Positions 54,879-63,915 of a DNA stretch of 64,000 nucleotides are shown in pieces. The DNA comes from Actinophytocola algeriensis. GTDB lineage: Bacteria > Actinomycetota > Actinomycetes > Mycobacteriales > Pseudonocardiaceae. The translations under genes and the position numbers were made by a program. A model generated the notes under the pieces. That model made no database searches and was not told where the DNA came from. It saw nothing but the letters and a program-made list of their open reading frames with translations. Numbering within the stretch: position 1 is the first letter of the stretch; the number at the start of each line of letters is the position of its first letter. Location: assembly GCF_014203735.1 (NCBI RefSeq), contig NZ_JACHJQ010000004.1, positions 372,001 through 436,000 on the forward strand, read 5' to 3'.

Positions 54879-55418
54879 CTATGTGACATACGGCCTGGTC
54901 GCGCGTGCCGCGCGCAGTGCCTCGCCCCACCAGACGACCTGGTCGAGCATCGTGGTGGCGGCCGGCTCCTGAGCCGGCCCTGGTTCGTTCTCCATCAGGT
55001 CCAGTGCGACCTCGCCGCGCACGGCGTGGGTGTGCAGGTCGGTGAACACCACCCGCAGCGCGGCGACCGCGTGGAACCCACGCGATCGGCAGCCGTAGGA
55101 GACGAACCCGACGGGCTTGGCGTGCCACTCGTCGTAGGCGAAGTCGATCGCCTGCTTGAGCGACGCCGGCACACCCCGGTTGTACTCGGGCGTGACCACG
55201 ACGAACCCGTCCGCCCGGCCGATCGCCGAGGTGAACCGGTTCATCTCCGCGGTCACCTCCGCCGGGTAGCGCGCGGGGAAGTCGAAGTCCACGAGATCGA
55301 CCAGGTCGACCTCGATGTCGTCCCGCCGCTTCGCGATGTCCGCGAACCACGCCGCGACCGAGTCGCCGACCCGCCCCTCCCGGGTACTGCCGACGATCAC
55401 CGCGATCCGCTGCCGCAT
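54879..55418 (-). CDS. NADPH-dependent FMN reductase
   Basis: A 179-residue flavodoxin-like reductase. [24 protein letters not shown] is the FMN phosphate loop (GSTR-x-GR), [25 protein letters not shown] the second flavin motif (PEYN-x-x-x-P-x-x-LK-x-A-x-D), and KPVGFVSYG the third. ATG at 55418 follows AAGGAGGGGCC. Such enzymes reduce quinones, azo compounds or supply reduced flavin. Upstream of the DrrAB-like exporter, it may act in quinone or drug detoxification. Confidence 0.9.
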   Translation of the reverse strand: MRQRIAVIVGSTREGRVGDSVAAWFADIAKRRDDIEVDLVDLVDFDFPARYPAEVTAEMNRFTSAIGRADGFVVVTPEYNRGVPASLKQAIDFAYDEWHAKPVGFVSYGCRSRGFHAVAALRVVFTDLHTHAVRGEVALDLMENEPGPAQEPAATTMLDQVVWWGEALRAARATRPYVT

Positions 55419-55565
55419 CGGCCCCTCCTTCACCTGACACCCGCTAGGCGCGAGATCGGGTGCGAGATCAGATCTAGCGGGACGCGGCACCCGACTCCGC
55501 GCGGGCGCGCAGGCGCGGGGAAGCGGCGAAGCCCAAGCCCCAACGCTGGCGCAACCACACAAAGG

Positions 55566-55598
55566 GCGAGGCGCGCACCTGGCTGGTGCGCGCCTCGC
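55566..55598. terminator. Terminator with a perfect 14-bp stem
   Basis: GCGAGGCGCGCACC (55566-55579) and GGTGCGCGCCTCGC (55585-55598) around a 5-nt loop, 19 bp after the stop of the ketopantoate-reductase-like gene (minus strand). Confidence 0.88.
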
Positions 55599-55616
55599 GT
55601 GGGTGGGGGAGCGGGG

Positions 55617-56597
55617 TCAGGAGATGGCCGTCGTGACCTGTTCGTTCAGCAGGTCGGCCAGTGCGGAGACCACGCGCAGGGTCGGGGCTTCCGCGCCCGT
55701 CAGGTCGGCCAGTTCGACGACCGCCTTCAGGATCACGTCCAGTTCCATGGGCTTGCCCTTCTCCAGGTCCTGGAGCGTGGACGTCTTGTGGTCACCCGTC
55801 CGTTCGGCGCCCGCCATGCGGCGCTCGATCGAGATCTCCGGGTACGAGCCGAGCCTGGCCGCGACGTCGAGGGTCTCCCGCATCATCCGGACCACGACCT
55901 CGCGGGTGTCGAGGTGTTGACAGATCCCCTTCATCGTCGCTCTGGTCAGGGCGCTGATCGGGTTGAACGCGATGTTGCCCATCAGCTTGAGCCAGATGTC
56001 CTTGCGCAGGTCGGGCTCCACGGGACACTTGAGCCCACCGGCGATCATCGCCTGGGAGAACTCCGTGCAGCGGGTGGAGATCTCGCCGTTCGGTTCGCCG
56101 ATGGAGAAGCGGGTGCCCTCCAGGTGTTTGATCACCCCCGGCGACGCGATCTCGGTCGCCGCGTAGACGACGCAGCCGATCGCGCGTTCCACCGGTAGCG
56201 CGGCGCTCACCGAGCCGCCGGGGTCGACGCTGTCGATGCGGCGGTCGCGGAACTTGGTGTCGATCCCGTGGAAATACCACCACGGGATGCCGTTCTGCGC
56301 CGCGATGATGGTGGTCTCATCGTGGAGCAGCGGCTTGATCATCGGTCCGGCGTCCGCGTACCGGTTCGCCTTCAGGCCGAGGAAGATGTGGTCCACCGGA
56401 CCGACCTCGACCGGGTCGTCGGTGGCGTTCGGACGGGCTTCGAAATCACCTCGGGGGCTCACGACGCGAACGCCCGATTCTCGGATCTTCTGCAGGTGGG
56501 GACCTCTGGCGATGAGGTGGACCTCGACGCCCGCCCGGTGCAAAGCGGCACCGACGTACGCGCCGATGGCGCCTGCCCCAAGAACAGCAACTTTCAC
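55617..56597 (-). CDS. Ketopantoate reductase (PanE/ApbA) family protein
   Basis: A 326-residue NADP-dependent 2-dehydropantoate 2-reductase homologue. KVAVLGAGAIGAYVGAALHRAG (residues 2-23) is the nucleotide-binding motif, IFLGLKANRYAD holds the conserved catalytic Lys region, and KDIWLKLMGNIAFNPISALTRATMKGI is the substrate-binding helix with Lys and Asn. GTG at 56597 with GGAG seven bases upstream is preferred to the start at 56621. It is divergent from the oxalate-type operon and shares an operator sequence with it, so its true substrate may be a small 2-oxo acid of that pathway, not ketopantoate. Confidence 0.85.
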   Translation of the reverse strand: MKVAVLGAGAIGAYVGAALHRAGVEVHLIARGPHLQKIRESGVRVVSPRGDFEARPNATDDPVEVGPVDHIFLGLKANRYADAGPMIKPLLHDETTIIAAQNGIPWWYFHGIDTKFRDRRIDSVDPGGSVSAALPVERAIGCVVYAATEIASPGVIKHLEGTRFSIGEPNGEISTRCTEFSQAMIAGGLKCPVEPDLRKDIWLKLMGNIAFNPISALTRATMKGICQHLDTREVVVRMMRETLDVAARLGSYPEISIERRMAGAERTGDHKTSTLQDLEKGKPMELDVILKAVVELADLTGAEAPTLRVVSALADLLNEQVTTAIS

Positions 56598-56627
56598 CGC
56601 AAGCTCCGTTCTTGTATTCAAAGGGTC

Positions 56628-56643
56628 TACTGCATACAGTATG
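56628..56643. promoter_or_regulatory. Operator-like site upstream of the PanE-like and DUF6457 genes
   Basis: On the minus strand CATACTGTATGCAGTA. It matches CATACGGTATGCAGTA at 57009-57024 at 15 of 16 positions. The ATAC...GTAT dyad is of the kind bound by GntR-family regulators. Confidence 0.7.
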
Positions 56644-56673
56644 AGATGTTAGGCGAAACGAGAAGTGGTGAGC

Positions 56674-56937
56674 ATGGACGACATCGCGGATTGGACCTCG
56701 CAAGCCTGCGTCGAACTCGGCATTCCGGTCGACGTCGTCGCAGGTCAGGCCGATACCGCGGAGATACTCGCCCTCGCGAGGGACGTACAGCGCGCGGTGG
56801 CGAAACCCGCCGCGATCGTGGCCGTCTACCTGCTCGGCGTCGCGGTCGGTCGCGGCGCGGATCGCGGGGAGGTCGCCGCGCGGCTTGCGGACCTGGCAAA
56901 ACAGTGGTCAGGCACCACCTGCGACTGGCGCGACTGA
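56674..56937 (+). CDS. DUF6457 small protein
   Basis: An 87-residue helical protein: DDIADWTSQACVELGIPVDVVAGQADTAEILALARDVQRAVAKPAAIVAVYLLGVAVGRGAD. The LALARDVAH-x-V-x-RPAAP-L-x-x-(Y/F)-L(L/V)G-x-A-x-G pattern is that of the actinobacterial DUF6457 family, often encoded near molybdenum cofactor or formate dehydrogenase genes. ATG at 56674; GTG at 56665 is an alternative. It lies between the PanE-like gene and the oxalate-type operon and probably belongs to the same regulon. Confidence 0.7.
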   Translation: MDDIADWTSQACVELGIPVDVVAGQADTAEILALARDVQRAVAKPAAIVAVYLLGVAVGRGADRGEVAARLADLAKQWSGTTCDWRD

Positions 56938-57008
56938 AATATCTGGGGAGCGATCCCCCAGGCCCCCGGGGGCAAACCCTGGACCTGGACGTTCGCCCTT
57001 ACTAGAGT

Positions 57009-57026
57009 CATACGGTATGCAGTATG
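57009..57026. promoter_or_regulatory. Operator-like site upstream of the TPP enzyme gene
   Basis: CATACGGTATGCAGTATG, 35 bp upstream of the ribosome binding site, nearly identical to the inverted copy at 56628-56643. Probably the same repressor controls both transcripts; no such regulator is encoded between 53 and 64 kb. Confidence 0.75.
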
Positions 57027-57060
57027 CGCCAAGCCCACCTTTAAGGAGATGACGACACAG

Positions 57061-58776
57061 ATGGCTTCACAGGCTCAGACGACGCCGGGTGGTTCCTCGG
57101 AGGGCAACCCCGAGATGATCTCCGGCGGACATCTGGTGGCGAAGGCGCTCAAGGCCGAAGGCGTGGACGTGATCTTCACGCTCTGCGGCGGCCACATCAT
57201 CGACATCTACGACGGTTGTGTCGACGAGGGCATCGACGTCATCGACGTACGCCACGAGCAGGTGGCCGCCCACGCGGCCGACGGTTACGCGCGCATCACC
57301 GGCAAGCCGGGCTGCGCCGTCGTCACCGCGGGCCCCGGCACCACCGACGCCGTGACCGGCGTGGCGAACGCGCTGCGGGCCGAGAGCCCCATGCTGCTGA
57401 TCGGCGGGCAGGGCGCGCTCTCCCAGCACAAGATGGGTTCGCTGCAGGACCTCCCGCACGTCGACATGATGAACCCGATCACCAAGTTCGCCGCGACCGT
57501 GCCCAGCACCGAGCGCGCGGCCGACCTGGTGTCGATGGCGTTCCGGGAGTGCTTCCACGGCGCGCCGGGCCCGTCGTTCCTCGAGATTCCCCGCGACGTG
57601 CTCGACGCGTCGGTCCCGCTGGAGAAGGCGCGGATTCCCAAGGCCGGGGCCTACCGGGCCTCGACCAAGTCGTCCGGTGACCCCGAGGCCATCGAAAAGC
57701 TGGCGGACCTCGTGGTCGGCGCGGAGAAGCCGTGCGTGCTGCTCGGCAGCCAGGTGTGGACGACGCGGGGCACCGACGCGGCGACCGAGTTCGTCCGCGC
57801 GCTGAACGTCCCCGCCTTCATGAACGGCTCCGGCCGCGGCACGCTGCCCCCCGGCGACCCGCACCACCTGCAGCTGGCGCGCCGCTACGCGTTCCAGAAC
57901 GCCGACCTGATCATCATCGTCGGCACGCCCTTCGACTTCCGCATGGGCTACGGCAAGCGGCTGTCGCAGTCGGCGACCGTCGTGCAGGTCGACCTCGACT
58001 ACCGCACGGTCGGCAAGAACCGCGACATCGACCTCGGCATCGTCGGTGACGCGGGTGCGGTGCTCGCCGCGGTCACCCAGGCCGCGTCCGGCCGGGTCGA
58101 CAACGGCGCGGTGGCGCGCAAGGCGTGGCTCGAGGAGCTGCGCGCGGTCGAGACCCAGGCCTACGAGAAGCGCCTCCCGCGCCAGCTCTCGGACGCCTCG
58201 CCGATCGACCCGTACCGCCTGGTGCACGAGATCAACGAGTTCCTCACCGAGGACTCGATCTACATCGGCGACGGCGGCGACATCGTCACCTTCTCCGGCC
58301 AGGTCGTGCAGCCCAAGTCGCCGGGCCACTGGATGGACCCCGGTCCACTCGGGACGCTCGGCGTCGGCGTGCCGTTCGTGCTGGCGGCCAAGTACGCTCG
58401 CCCGGACAAGGAGGTCGTCGCCCTGTTCGGTGACGGCGCCTTCTCGCTGACCGGCTTCGACTTCGAGACGCTGGTGCGGTTCAACCTGCCGTTCGTCGGC
58501 ATCGTCGGCAACAACTCGTCGATGAACCAGATCCGCTACGGACAGATCCAGAAGTACGGCGCGGACCGCGGCCGGGTCGGCAACACGCTCGGCGACGTGC
58601 GCTACGACGAGTTCGCCCGGATGCTCGGCGGGTACGGCGAGGAGGTCCGCGACCCGAAGGACATCCGCCCGGCGCTGGAGCGCGCCAGGGAGAGCGGGCT
58701 GCCGTCGCTGATCAACGTCTGGGTCGACCCCGAGGTCTACGCGCCGGGGACGATGAACCAGACCATGTACAAGTAA
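57061..58776 (+). CDS. Thiamine-diphosphate enzyme, probable oxalyl-CoA decarboxylase (or 2-hydroxyacyl-CoA lyase)
   Basis: A 571-residue ThDP enzyme of the acetohydroxyacid synthase fold. The N-terminal domain has the catalytic Glu in DVRHEQVAAHAADGYARITGKPG. The C-terminal ThDP motif is LFGDGAFSLTGFDFETLVRFNLPFVGIVGNN (GDG...NN). The segment E(T)LVRFNLPF resembles that of oxalyl-CoA decarboxylase. Oxalyl-CoA to formyl-CoA and CO2 is the likely reaction because formyl-CoA transferase is the next gene; sequence alone would also allow acetolactate synthase-like or acyloin chemistry. AAGGAG (57043-57048) is twelve bases from ATG 57061; ATG 57049 is adjacent to it and less likely. Confidence 0.75.
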   Translation: MASQAQTTPGGSSEGNPEMISGGHLVAKALKAEGVDVIFTLCGGHIIDIYDGCVDEGIDVIDVRHEQVAAHAADGYARITGKPGCAVVTAGPGTTDAVTGVANALRAESPMLLIGGQGALSQHKMGSLQDLPHVDMMNPITKFAATVPSTERAADLVSMAFRECFHGAPGPSFLEIPRDVLDASVPLEKARIPKAGAYRASTKSSGDPEAIEKLADLVVGAEKPCVLLGSQVWTTRGTDAATEFVRALNVPAFMNGSGRGTLPPGDPHHLQLARRYAFQNADLIIIVGTPFDFRMGYGKRLSQSATVVQVDLDYRTVGKNRDIDLGIVGDAGAVLAAVTQAASGRVDNGAVARKAWLEELRAVETQAYEKRLPRQLSDASPIDPYRLVHEINEFLTEDSIYIGDGGDIVTFSGQVVQPKSPGHWMDPGPLGTLGVGVPFVLAAKYARPDKEVVALFGDGAFSLTGFDFETLVRFNLPFVGIVGNNSSMNQIRYGQIQKYGADRGRVGNTLGDVRYDEFARMLGGYGEEVRDPKDIRPALERARESGLPSLINVWVDPEVYAPGTMNQTMYK

Positions 58777-58788
58777 AGGGGCTTGCAC

Positions 58789-60018
58789 ATGCGCAAGGCA
58801 CTCGAAGGTGTCCGGGTCCTCGACATGACCCACGTCCAGAGTGGACCGTCGGCCACGCAGATCCTGGCGTGGCTCGGCGCGGACGTGGTGAAGCTCGAGG
58901 CGATCACCGGCGACATCACGCGCAAGCAGCTGCGCGACCTGCCGGACGTGGACAGTCTCTACTTCACGATGCTGAACTCCAACAAGCGCAGCATCACGCT
59001 GAACATGAAGTCCGACAAGGGCAAGCAGCTCTTCACCGAGCTCGTCAAGAAGTTCGACATCCTCGCGGAGAACTTCGGGCCCGGCGCGGTCGACCGGATG
59101 GGGTTCTCCTGGGAGAAGCTCCAGGAGATCAACCCGAAGCTGATCTACGCGTCGATCAAGGGCTTCGGCGACGGCCCGTACAAGTTCTACAAGGCCTACG
59201 AGGTGGTCGCGCAGGCCATGGGCGGCTCGATGTCCACGACAGGCTTCGAGGACGGGCCGCCGCTCGCCACCGGCGCGCAGATCGGTGACTCCGGTACCGG
59301 CATGCACGCGGTGGCCGGCATCCTGGCCGCGCTCTACCAGCGTGAGCACACCGGTGAGGGCCAGCGGGTCACGGTCGCCATGCAGCACGCGGTGCTCAAC
59401 CTGTGCCGGGTCAAGCTGCGCGACCAGCAGCGCCTGGCCCACGGCCCGCTCAACGAGTACCCGAACAAGGAGTTCGGGGACGAGGTGCCCCGCTCCGCCA
59501 ACGCCTCCGGCGGCGGGCAGCCGGGCTGGGCGATCAAGTGCGCGCCCGGCGGGCCGAACGACTACATCTACGTGATCGTCCAGCCGGTGGGCTGGGCACC
59601 GATCACGCAGCTGATCGGCCGCCCCGAGCTGGCGAACGACCCGGACTGGGCGACGCCGGAGGTGCGGCTCTCCAAGCTGGACAAGATGTTCCAGCTGATC
59701 GAGGACTGGTCGGCCGACCACGACAAGTGGGAGGTGCTCGCGAAGCTCAACGAGCACAACATCCCGTGCGGGCCGATCCTCTCGACCAAGGAGATCATCG
59801 AGGACGAGTCGTTGGCGGACAACGAGATCGTCGTCAAGGTCGACCACCCCGAGCGCGGCGAGTTCACGACGGTCGGCATGCCGATCAAGCTGTCGGCCTC
59901 GCCTGCCGAGGTGAAGCGTTCCCCGCTCTTGGGGGAGCACAACCAGGAGATCTACGGAAGCGAACTTGGTCTGTCCGAGAGCGACATGGCCGAGCTCAAG
60001 GCGAGTGGAGTGATCTGA
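58789..60018 (+). CDS. frc: Formyl-CoA:oxalate CoA-transferase
   Basis: A 409-residue class III CoA-transferase. [38 protein letters not shown] opens as in Frc of Oxalobacter and Escherichia. NVDSLYFTM-x-N-x-NKRSI appears as [22 protein letters not shown]. The catalytic Asp is in [37 protein letters not shown] and [11 protein letters not shown] are further Frc marks. It transfers CoA from formyl-CoA to oxalate. ATG at 58789 with AAAGGGG seven bases before. Second gene of the operon. Confidence 0.9.
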   Translation: MRKALEGVRVLDMTHVQSGPSATQILAWLGADVVKLEAITGDITRKQLRDLPDVDSLYFTMLNSNKRSITLNMKSDKGKQLFTELVKKFDILAENFGPGAVDRMGFSWEKLQEINPKLIYASIKGFGDGPYKFYKAYEVVAQAMGGSMSTTGFEDGPPLATGAQIGDSGTGMHAVAGILAALYQREHTGEGQRVTVAMQHAVLNLCRVKLRDQQRLAHGPLNEYPNKEFGDEVPRSANASGGGQPGWAIKCAPGGPNDYIYVIVQPVGWAPITQLIGRPELANDPDWATPEVRLSKLDKMFQLIEDWSADHDKWEVLAKLNEHNIPCGPILSTKEIIEDESLADNEIVVKVDHPERGEFTTVGMPIKLSASPAEVKRSPLLGEHNQEIYGSELGLSESDMAELKASGVI

Positions 60019-60023
60019 GCACC

Positions 60024-62210
60024 ATGGCTGCAGTGTCCGAAGTAGACAAGAAGGGCGCGATGCTCGACCCTGCAAGCAGGTCTTCGGTCGTCCGCGAGGT
60101 CCTTGACGAGGTCAAGGCCGCAGGACGGGACTCGCTGACCGCCCCGGAAGGGAAACGGGTCTGCGACGCTTACGGCATCCCAACCCCACGAGAGGGTCTC
60201 GCCACGTCGGCGGATGAGGCGGCCGCACTCGCCGCGGAGATCGGCAAACCGGTGGTGGCGAAGATCGTCTCCCCGGACATCCTGCACAAGACCGAGGCGG
60301 GCGGCGTCATCGTCGGCGTCGACGGTCCGGACGCGGTACGCGCCGCGTACGACAAGATCCTGGCGAACGCCAAGGCCTACAAGGCCGACGCGGACATCAC
60401 CGGGGTGCAGATCCAGGAGATGGTCGGCGGTGCGGGCAGCACCGAGGTCATCGTCGGCGCCACGACCGACGGCACGTTCGGCAAGGTCGTCGCGTTCGGC
60501 CTCGGCGGCGTGCTCGTCGAGGTGCTCAAGGACGTCACGTTCCGGCTCGCGCCGGTCGACGACGCCGAGGCGAAGTCGATGGTCACCGGCATCAAGGCCG
60601 CCGAGGTGCTCCAGGGCGCCCGCGGCTCGGTGCCCGCCGACCTCGACGCGCTGGCCGACGTGATCGCCAAGGTGTCGCAGCTGGTCACCGACTTCCCGGA
60701 GATCAGCGAGTTCGACCTCAACCCGGTGTTCGCCTCGGCGGACGGCGCGGTCGCGGCCGACGTGCGGATCCTGCTGGAGACCGAGGAGCGCGCCAAGCCC
60801 GTTCAGCACACGCAGGAGGACATCCTGCGGGCGATGAACACGATGATGAACCCGCGATCCGTCGCGGTCATCGGTGCCTCCGACCAGGCAGGCAAGATCG
60901 GCAACTCGGTCATGAAGAACCTGATCAACGGCGGCTTCGCGGGCGAGATCCACCCGATCAACCCCAAGGCCGACGAGATCATGGGCCGCAAGGCGTTCAA
61001 GTCGGTCGGCGACGTGCCGGGCGACGTGGACGTCGCGGTCTTCGCGGTGCCCGCGAAGTTCGTGCCCGCCGCGCTCACCGAGTGCGGTGAGAAGGGCGTC
61101 ACCGCGGTCGTCATGATCCCGTCCGGGTTCGCCGAGACCGGCAACCAGGAGCTGCAGGACGAGATCGTCGAGATCGCGACCCGCTACAAGGTCCGCATGC
61201 TGGGCCCGAACATCTACGGCTACTACTACACGCCGCAGAACCTGTGCGCGACGTTCTGCACGCCGTACGACGTGAAGGGCGGCGTCGCGCTGACGTCCCA
61301 GTCCGGCGGCATCGGCATGGCGATCCTCGGCTTCGCCCGCACCACCAAGATGGGCGTGTCCGCGATCGTCGGCTTGGGCAACAAGTCCGATGTGGACGAG
61401 GACGACCTGCTGACGTTCTTCGAGCACGACGACAACACGCAGTGTGTCGCCATGCACCTCGAGGACCTCAAGGACGGCAGGGCGTTCGTCGAGACCGCCA
61501 AGCGGATGACCAAGAAGAAGCCGGTCGTCGTGCTGAAGGCGGGCCGCACCGACATGGGTGCCCGCGCGGCCAGCTCGCACACGGGCGCGCTCGCCGGTGA
61601 CGACAAGGTGTACGACGACATCCTGCGGCAGGCCGGGGTGGTGCGCGCCCCGGGCCTCAACGAGATGCTCGAGTACGCGCGCGGTCTCCCGCTGCTGCCG
61701 ACGCCCAAGGGCGAGAACGTGGTCATCATCACCGGCGCGGGTGGCTCCGGCGTGCTGCTCTCCGACGCGTGTGTCGCGGAGGGACTGTCCCTGATGGACA
61801 TCCCGCCGGACCTCGACGAGGGTTTCCGCAAGTTCATCCCGCCGTTCGGCGCCGCGGGCAACCCGATCGACATCACCGGTGGCGAGCCGCCGTCGACCTA
61901 CGAGGCCACGATCCGCCTCGGCCTGGAGGATGACCGCATCCACGCGCTGATCCTGGGCTACTGGCACACGATCGTGACGCCGCCGATGGTCTTCGCCGAG
62001 TTGACCGCGAAGGTGGTGGAGGAGTATCGCGCCAAGGGCATCGACAAGCCCGTGGTGGCCTCCCTCGCCGGGGACACCGAGGTCGAGCAGGCGTGCGACT
62101 ACCTGTTCGACCACCGGGTCATCGCGTACCCGTACACCACGGAACGTCCCGTGGCCGTGCTGGGCGCGAAGTACCGGTGGGCACGGGCCGCGGGTCTGAT
62201 AGTCGGATAA
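60024..62210 (+). CDS. ADP-forming acyl-CoA synthetase (acetate-CoA ligase family) with ATP-grasp domain first
   Basis: A 728-residue protein that joins both subunit types of NDP-forming acyl-CoA synthetases in the order beta then alpha. The ATP-grasp part (about 20-255) includes AYGIPTPREGLATSADEAAALAAEIGKPVVAKIVSPDILHKTEAGGVIVGV and EFDLNPVF. The CoA-binding and ligase parts follow (about 270-728): NPRSVAVIGASDQAGKIGNSVMKNL and SSHTGALAG with the phospho-His. Many actinobacterial Pat/Acd proteins show the reverse order. ATG at 60024, five bases after the frc stop. In this operon it may activate oxalate or formate as CoA ester or recover ATP from one; inferred. Confidence 0.88.
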   Translation: MAAVSEVDKKGAMLDPASRSSVVREVLDEVKAAGRDSLTAPEGKRVCDAYGIPTPREGLATSADEAAALAAEIGKPVVAKIVSPDILHKTEAGGVIVGVDGPDAVRAAYDKILANAKAYKADADITGVQIQEMVGGAGSTEVIVGATTDGTFGKVVAFGLGGVLVEVLKDVTFRLAPVDDAEAKSMVTGIKAAEVLQGARGSVPADLDALADVIAKVSQLVTDFPEISEFDLNPVFASADGAVAADVRILLETEERAKPVQHTQEDILRAMNTMMNPRSVAVIGASDQAGKIGNSVMKNLINGGFAGEIHPINPKADEIMGRKAFKSVGDVPGDVDVAVFAVPAKFVPAALTECGEKGVTAVVMIPSGFAETGNQELQDEIVEIATRYKVRMLGPNIYGYYYTPQNLCATFCTPYDVKGGVALTSQSGGIGMAILGFARTTKMGVSAIVGLGNKSDVDEDDLLTFFEHDDNTQCVAMHLEDLKDGRAFVETAKRMTKKKPVVVLKAGRTDMGARAASSHTGALAGDDKVYDDILRQAGVVRAPGLNEMLEYARGLPLLPTPKGENVVIITGAGGSGVLLSDACVAEGLSLMDIPPDLDEGFRKFIPPFGAAGNPIDITGGEPPSTYEATIRLGLEDDRIHALILGYWHTIVTPPMVFAELTAKVVEEYRAKGIDKPVVASLAGDTEVEQACDYLFDHRVIAYPYTTERPVAVLGAKYRWARAAGLIVG

Positions 62211-62311
62211 CAGGAACTTGACCGCTACGGGAACGGCGGTCATAGGGGCCGGCCGAGGCTGACCGACCCGCAATTGGGTGATCGAGCAGGGGTCAACAGG
62301 CAGGCGACAGG

Positions 62312-62354
62312 AAGCGGGTCTTCCGCAGGCGCGAGCGTCCGCGGAAACCCGCTT
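62312..62354 (+). promoter_or_regulatory. Long hairpin in the leader of the Nramp-like gene
   Basis: AAGCGGGT-C-TTCCGC pairs with GCGGAA-ACCCGCTT (one bulged base) around a loop rich in GC. It lies 26 bases before the start codon at 62380. It may attenuate or terminate transcription between the synthetase and the transporter gene. Confidence 0.65.
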
Positions 62355-62379
62355 TCACGAAGTGATTTCTGGAGGTCCA

Positions 62380-63903
62380 ATGGTGGATTCTCACAACCCC
62401 CCGAGTGTGGGGCTGTCCTCGGGCAGTGGCACTCGCGGGGCGACTTACGAGGGAGTGGGTGAAGAACGCGTCTGGCGAGCCGGGGGGCTCGAGCCGATGC
62501 CCATCCGCCCGCTCCCCGAGGCGCCACCGTCCATCCACCTACTCGGGCCGACCGTCTTCCTGGTCGCGCTCGGCGTCGGTATGGGCGAGTCCTACATGTG
62601 GCCGCGACTGGTCCTGGTCTTCGGACCCGAGATCAGGTGGCTGTTCCTGATCGGTGTCACCCTGCAGGCAGTGGTGATGCTCGAGATGGCGCGTTACGCG
62701 ATGGCCACCGGCGAGAGCATCTTCTCCGGTGCGGCGCGCGTGTTCAAACCACTGATGTGGTTCTTCTTCGTGACAGCGATCATGGTCTACATCTGGCCTG
62801 GTCACCTGTCGGCGGGCGCGTCCGCGTTCGAGGAGATAACGGGCATACCGTGGGTCGTGACCGCCTGCGTTGCCCTGATCCTGGTCGGGATCCTGTTCAG
62901 CCTGGCCAGTGTCATCTACGACCTGCTCGAGAACGTGCTCGCCATCCTCATCGGCGTGCTCGTCGTCGGCACCGCGATCATCGCGTCCATCGTCGGCAGC
63001 TGGGCCGACCTCGGCAGCACGCTCGGCGGCATGTTCGCCTTCGGGTACATGCCGTCCGAGATGTTCAGCTCGACGTGGTTCCCGATCGTGGTCGGGTCGA
63101 TCGCCTTCGCGGGTCCATCGGGTATGCAGCAGATGTGGTACACGCTGCACCTGCGGGACAGCGGCGCTGGCATGGGCGCGCACGTGCCCAAGATCCGCGG
63201 CCTGCGCAGCGCGAAGGAAGAAGAGCAGATGCCGTCGCGCGGCTTCATGTTCGACACGGGCGACCCCAAGGAAATGGCGAAGTGGCGGGGTTGGCGCAAG
63301 TGGGTGACGTTCGACGCGTTCCTGCTGTTCTGGGGCATCACGATGCTGGTGACGATCTCGTTCACCGTGCTCGCCCAGTCGGCGTCGCGCGAGAACCCGA
63401 ACGTCAAGACCCTCATCGAGGGCGGTGACCGCGACGCGGCGCTGCGGGCCATGTCGGACGCGTTCGCGGCCGCGGGCGGCCCGGTGCTCGGCGGCGTCTT
63501 CTTCGGTTTCATCGCACTGATCGGGTTGAACGCGACCCTCGGTCTGTTCGACTCGTTCTCGCGTGGTCAGGCGGACATGACCTACAACCACATCCCGGGC
63601 GCCAAGCGGTTCCGCCTGTCGCACCTGTACGCGGGGTTCCTGTGGGGCGTCATCACCTTCGGCATCATGATCCTGTTGTTCGGACCCGCTGATGGACCCA
63701 GCGGGATCCTCGACATATTGGCGTTCTTGTCCTCGTTCGCCATGGGTGCCTACTGTGTGACGTTGCTGCTGGTGAACAACAGGATGTTGCCCAAGCCCAT
63801 CCGTCCGAAGTGGTGGTCGAACGCCATCATCGGGTTCGGTGCGGTGTTCTACCTGGGCATGCTGTTCTACAGCCTGTTCAGGTTCGGTGTGGTACTGGAT
63901 TAA
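62380..63903 (+). CDS. Nramp-like (APC superfamily) membrane transporter, possible oxalate or formate permease
   Basis: A 507-residue protein with about eleven helices after a 45-residue soluble N-terminus. LLGPTVFLVALGVGMGESYMWPRLVLVFGPEIRWLFLIGVTLQAVVMLEMARYAMATGESIFSG resembles the first helices of Nramp transporters, but the metal-binding D-P-G-N of helix 1 is replaced by GMGES. GPSGMQQMWYTLHLRD corresponds to the helix-6 region without the M-P-H motif. So it is probably not a manganese transporter. GGAGG (62371-62375) precedes ATG at 62380. Given the operon it may carry oxalate, formate or a related anion. Confidence 0.7.
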   Translation: MVDSHNPPSVGLSSGSGTRGATYEGVGEERVWRAGGLEPMPIRPLPEAPPSIHLLGPTVFLVALGVGMGESYMWPRLVLVFGPEIRWLFLIGVTLQAVVMLEMARYAMATGESIFSGAARVFKPLMWFFFVTAIMVYIWPGHLSAGASAFEEITGIPWVVTACVALILVGILFSLASVIYDLLENVLAILIGVLVVGTAIIASIVGSWADLGSTLGGMFAFGYMPSEMFSSTWFPIVVGSIAFAGPSGMQQMWYTLHLRDSGAGMGAHVPKIRGLRSAKEEEQMPSRGFMFDTGDPKEMAKWRGWRKWVTFDAFLLFWGITMLVTISFTVLAQSASRENPNVKTLIEGGDRDAALRAMSDAFAAAGGPVLGGVFFGFIALIGLNATLGLFDSFSRGQADMTYNHIPGAKRFRLSHLYAGFLWGVITFGIMILLFGPADGPSGILDILAFLSSFAMGAYCVTLLLVNNRMLPKPIRPKWWSNAIIGFGAVFYLGMLFYSLFRFGVVLD

Positions 63904-63915
63904 GGACTGAGTGCG

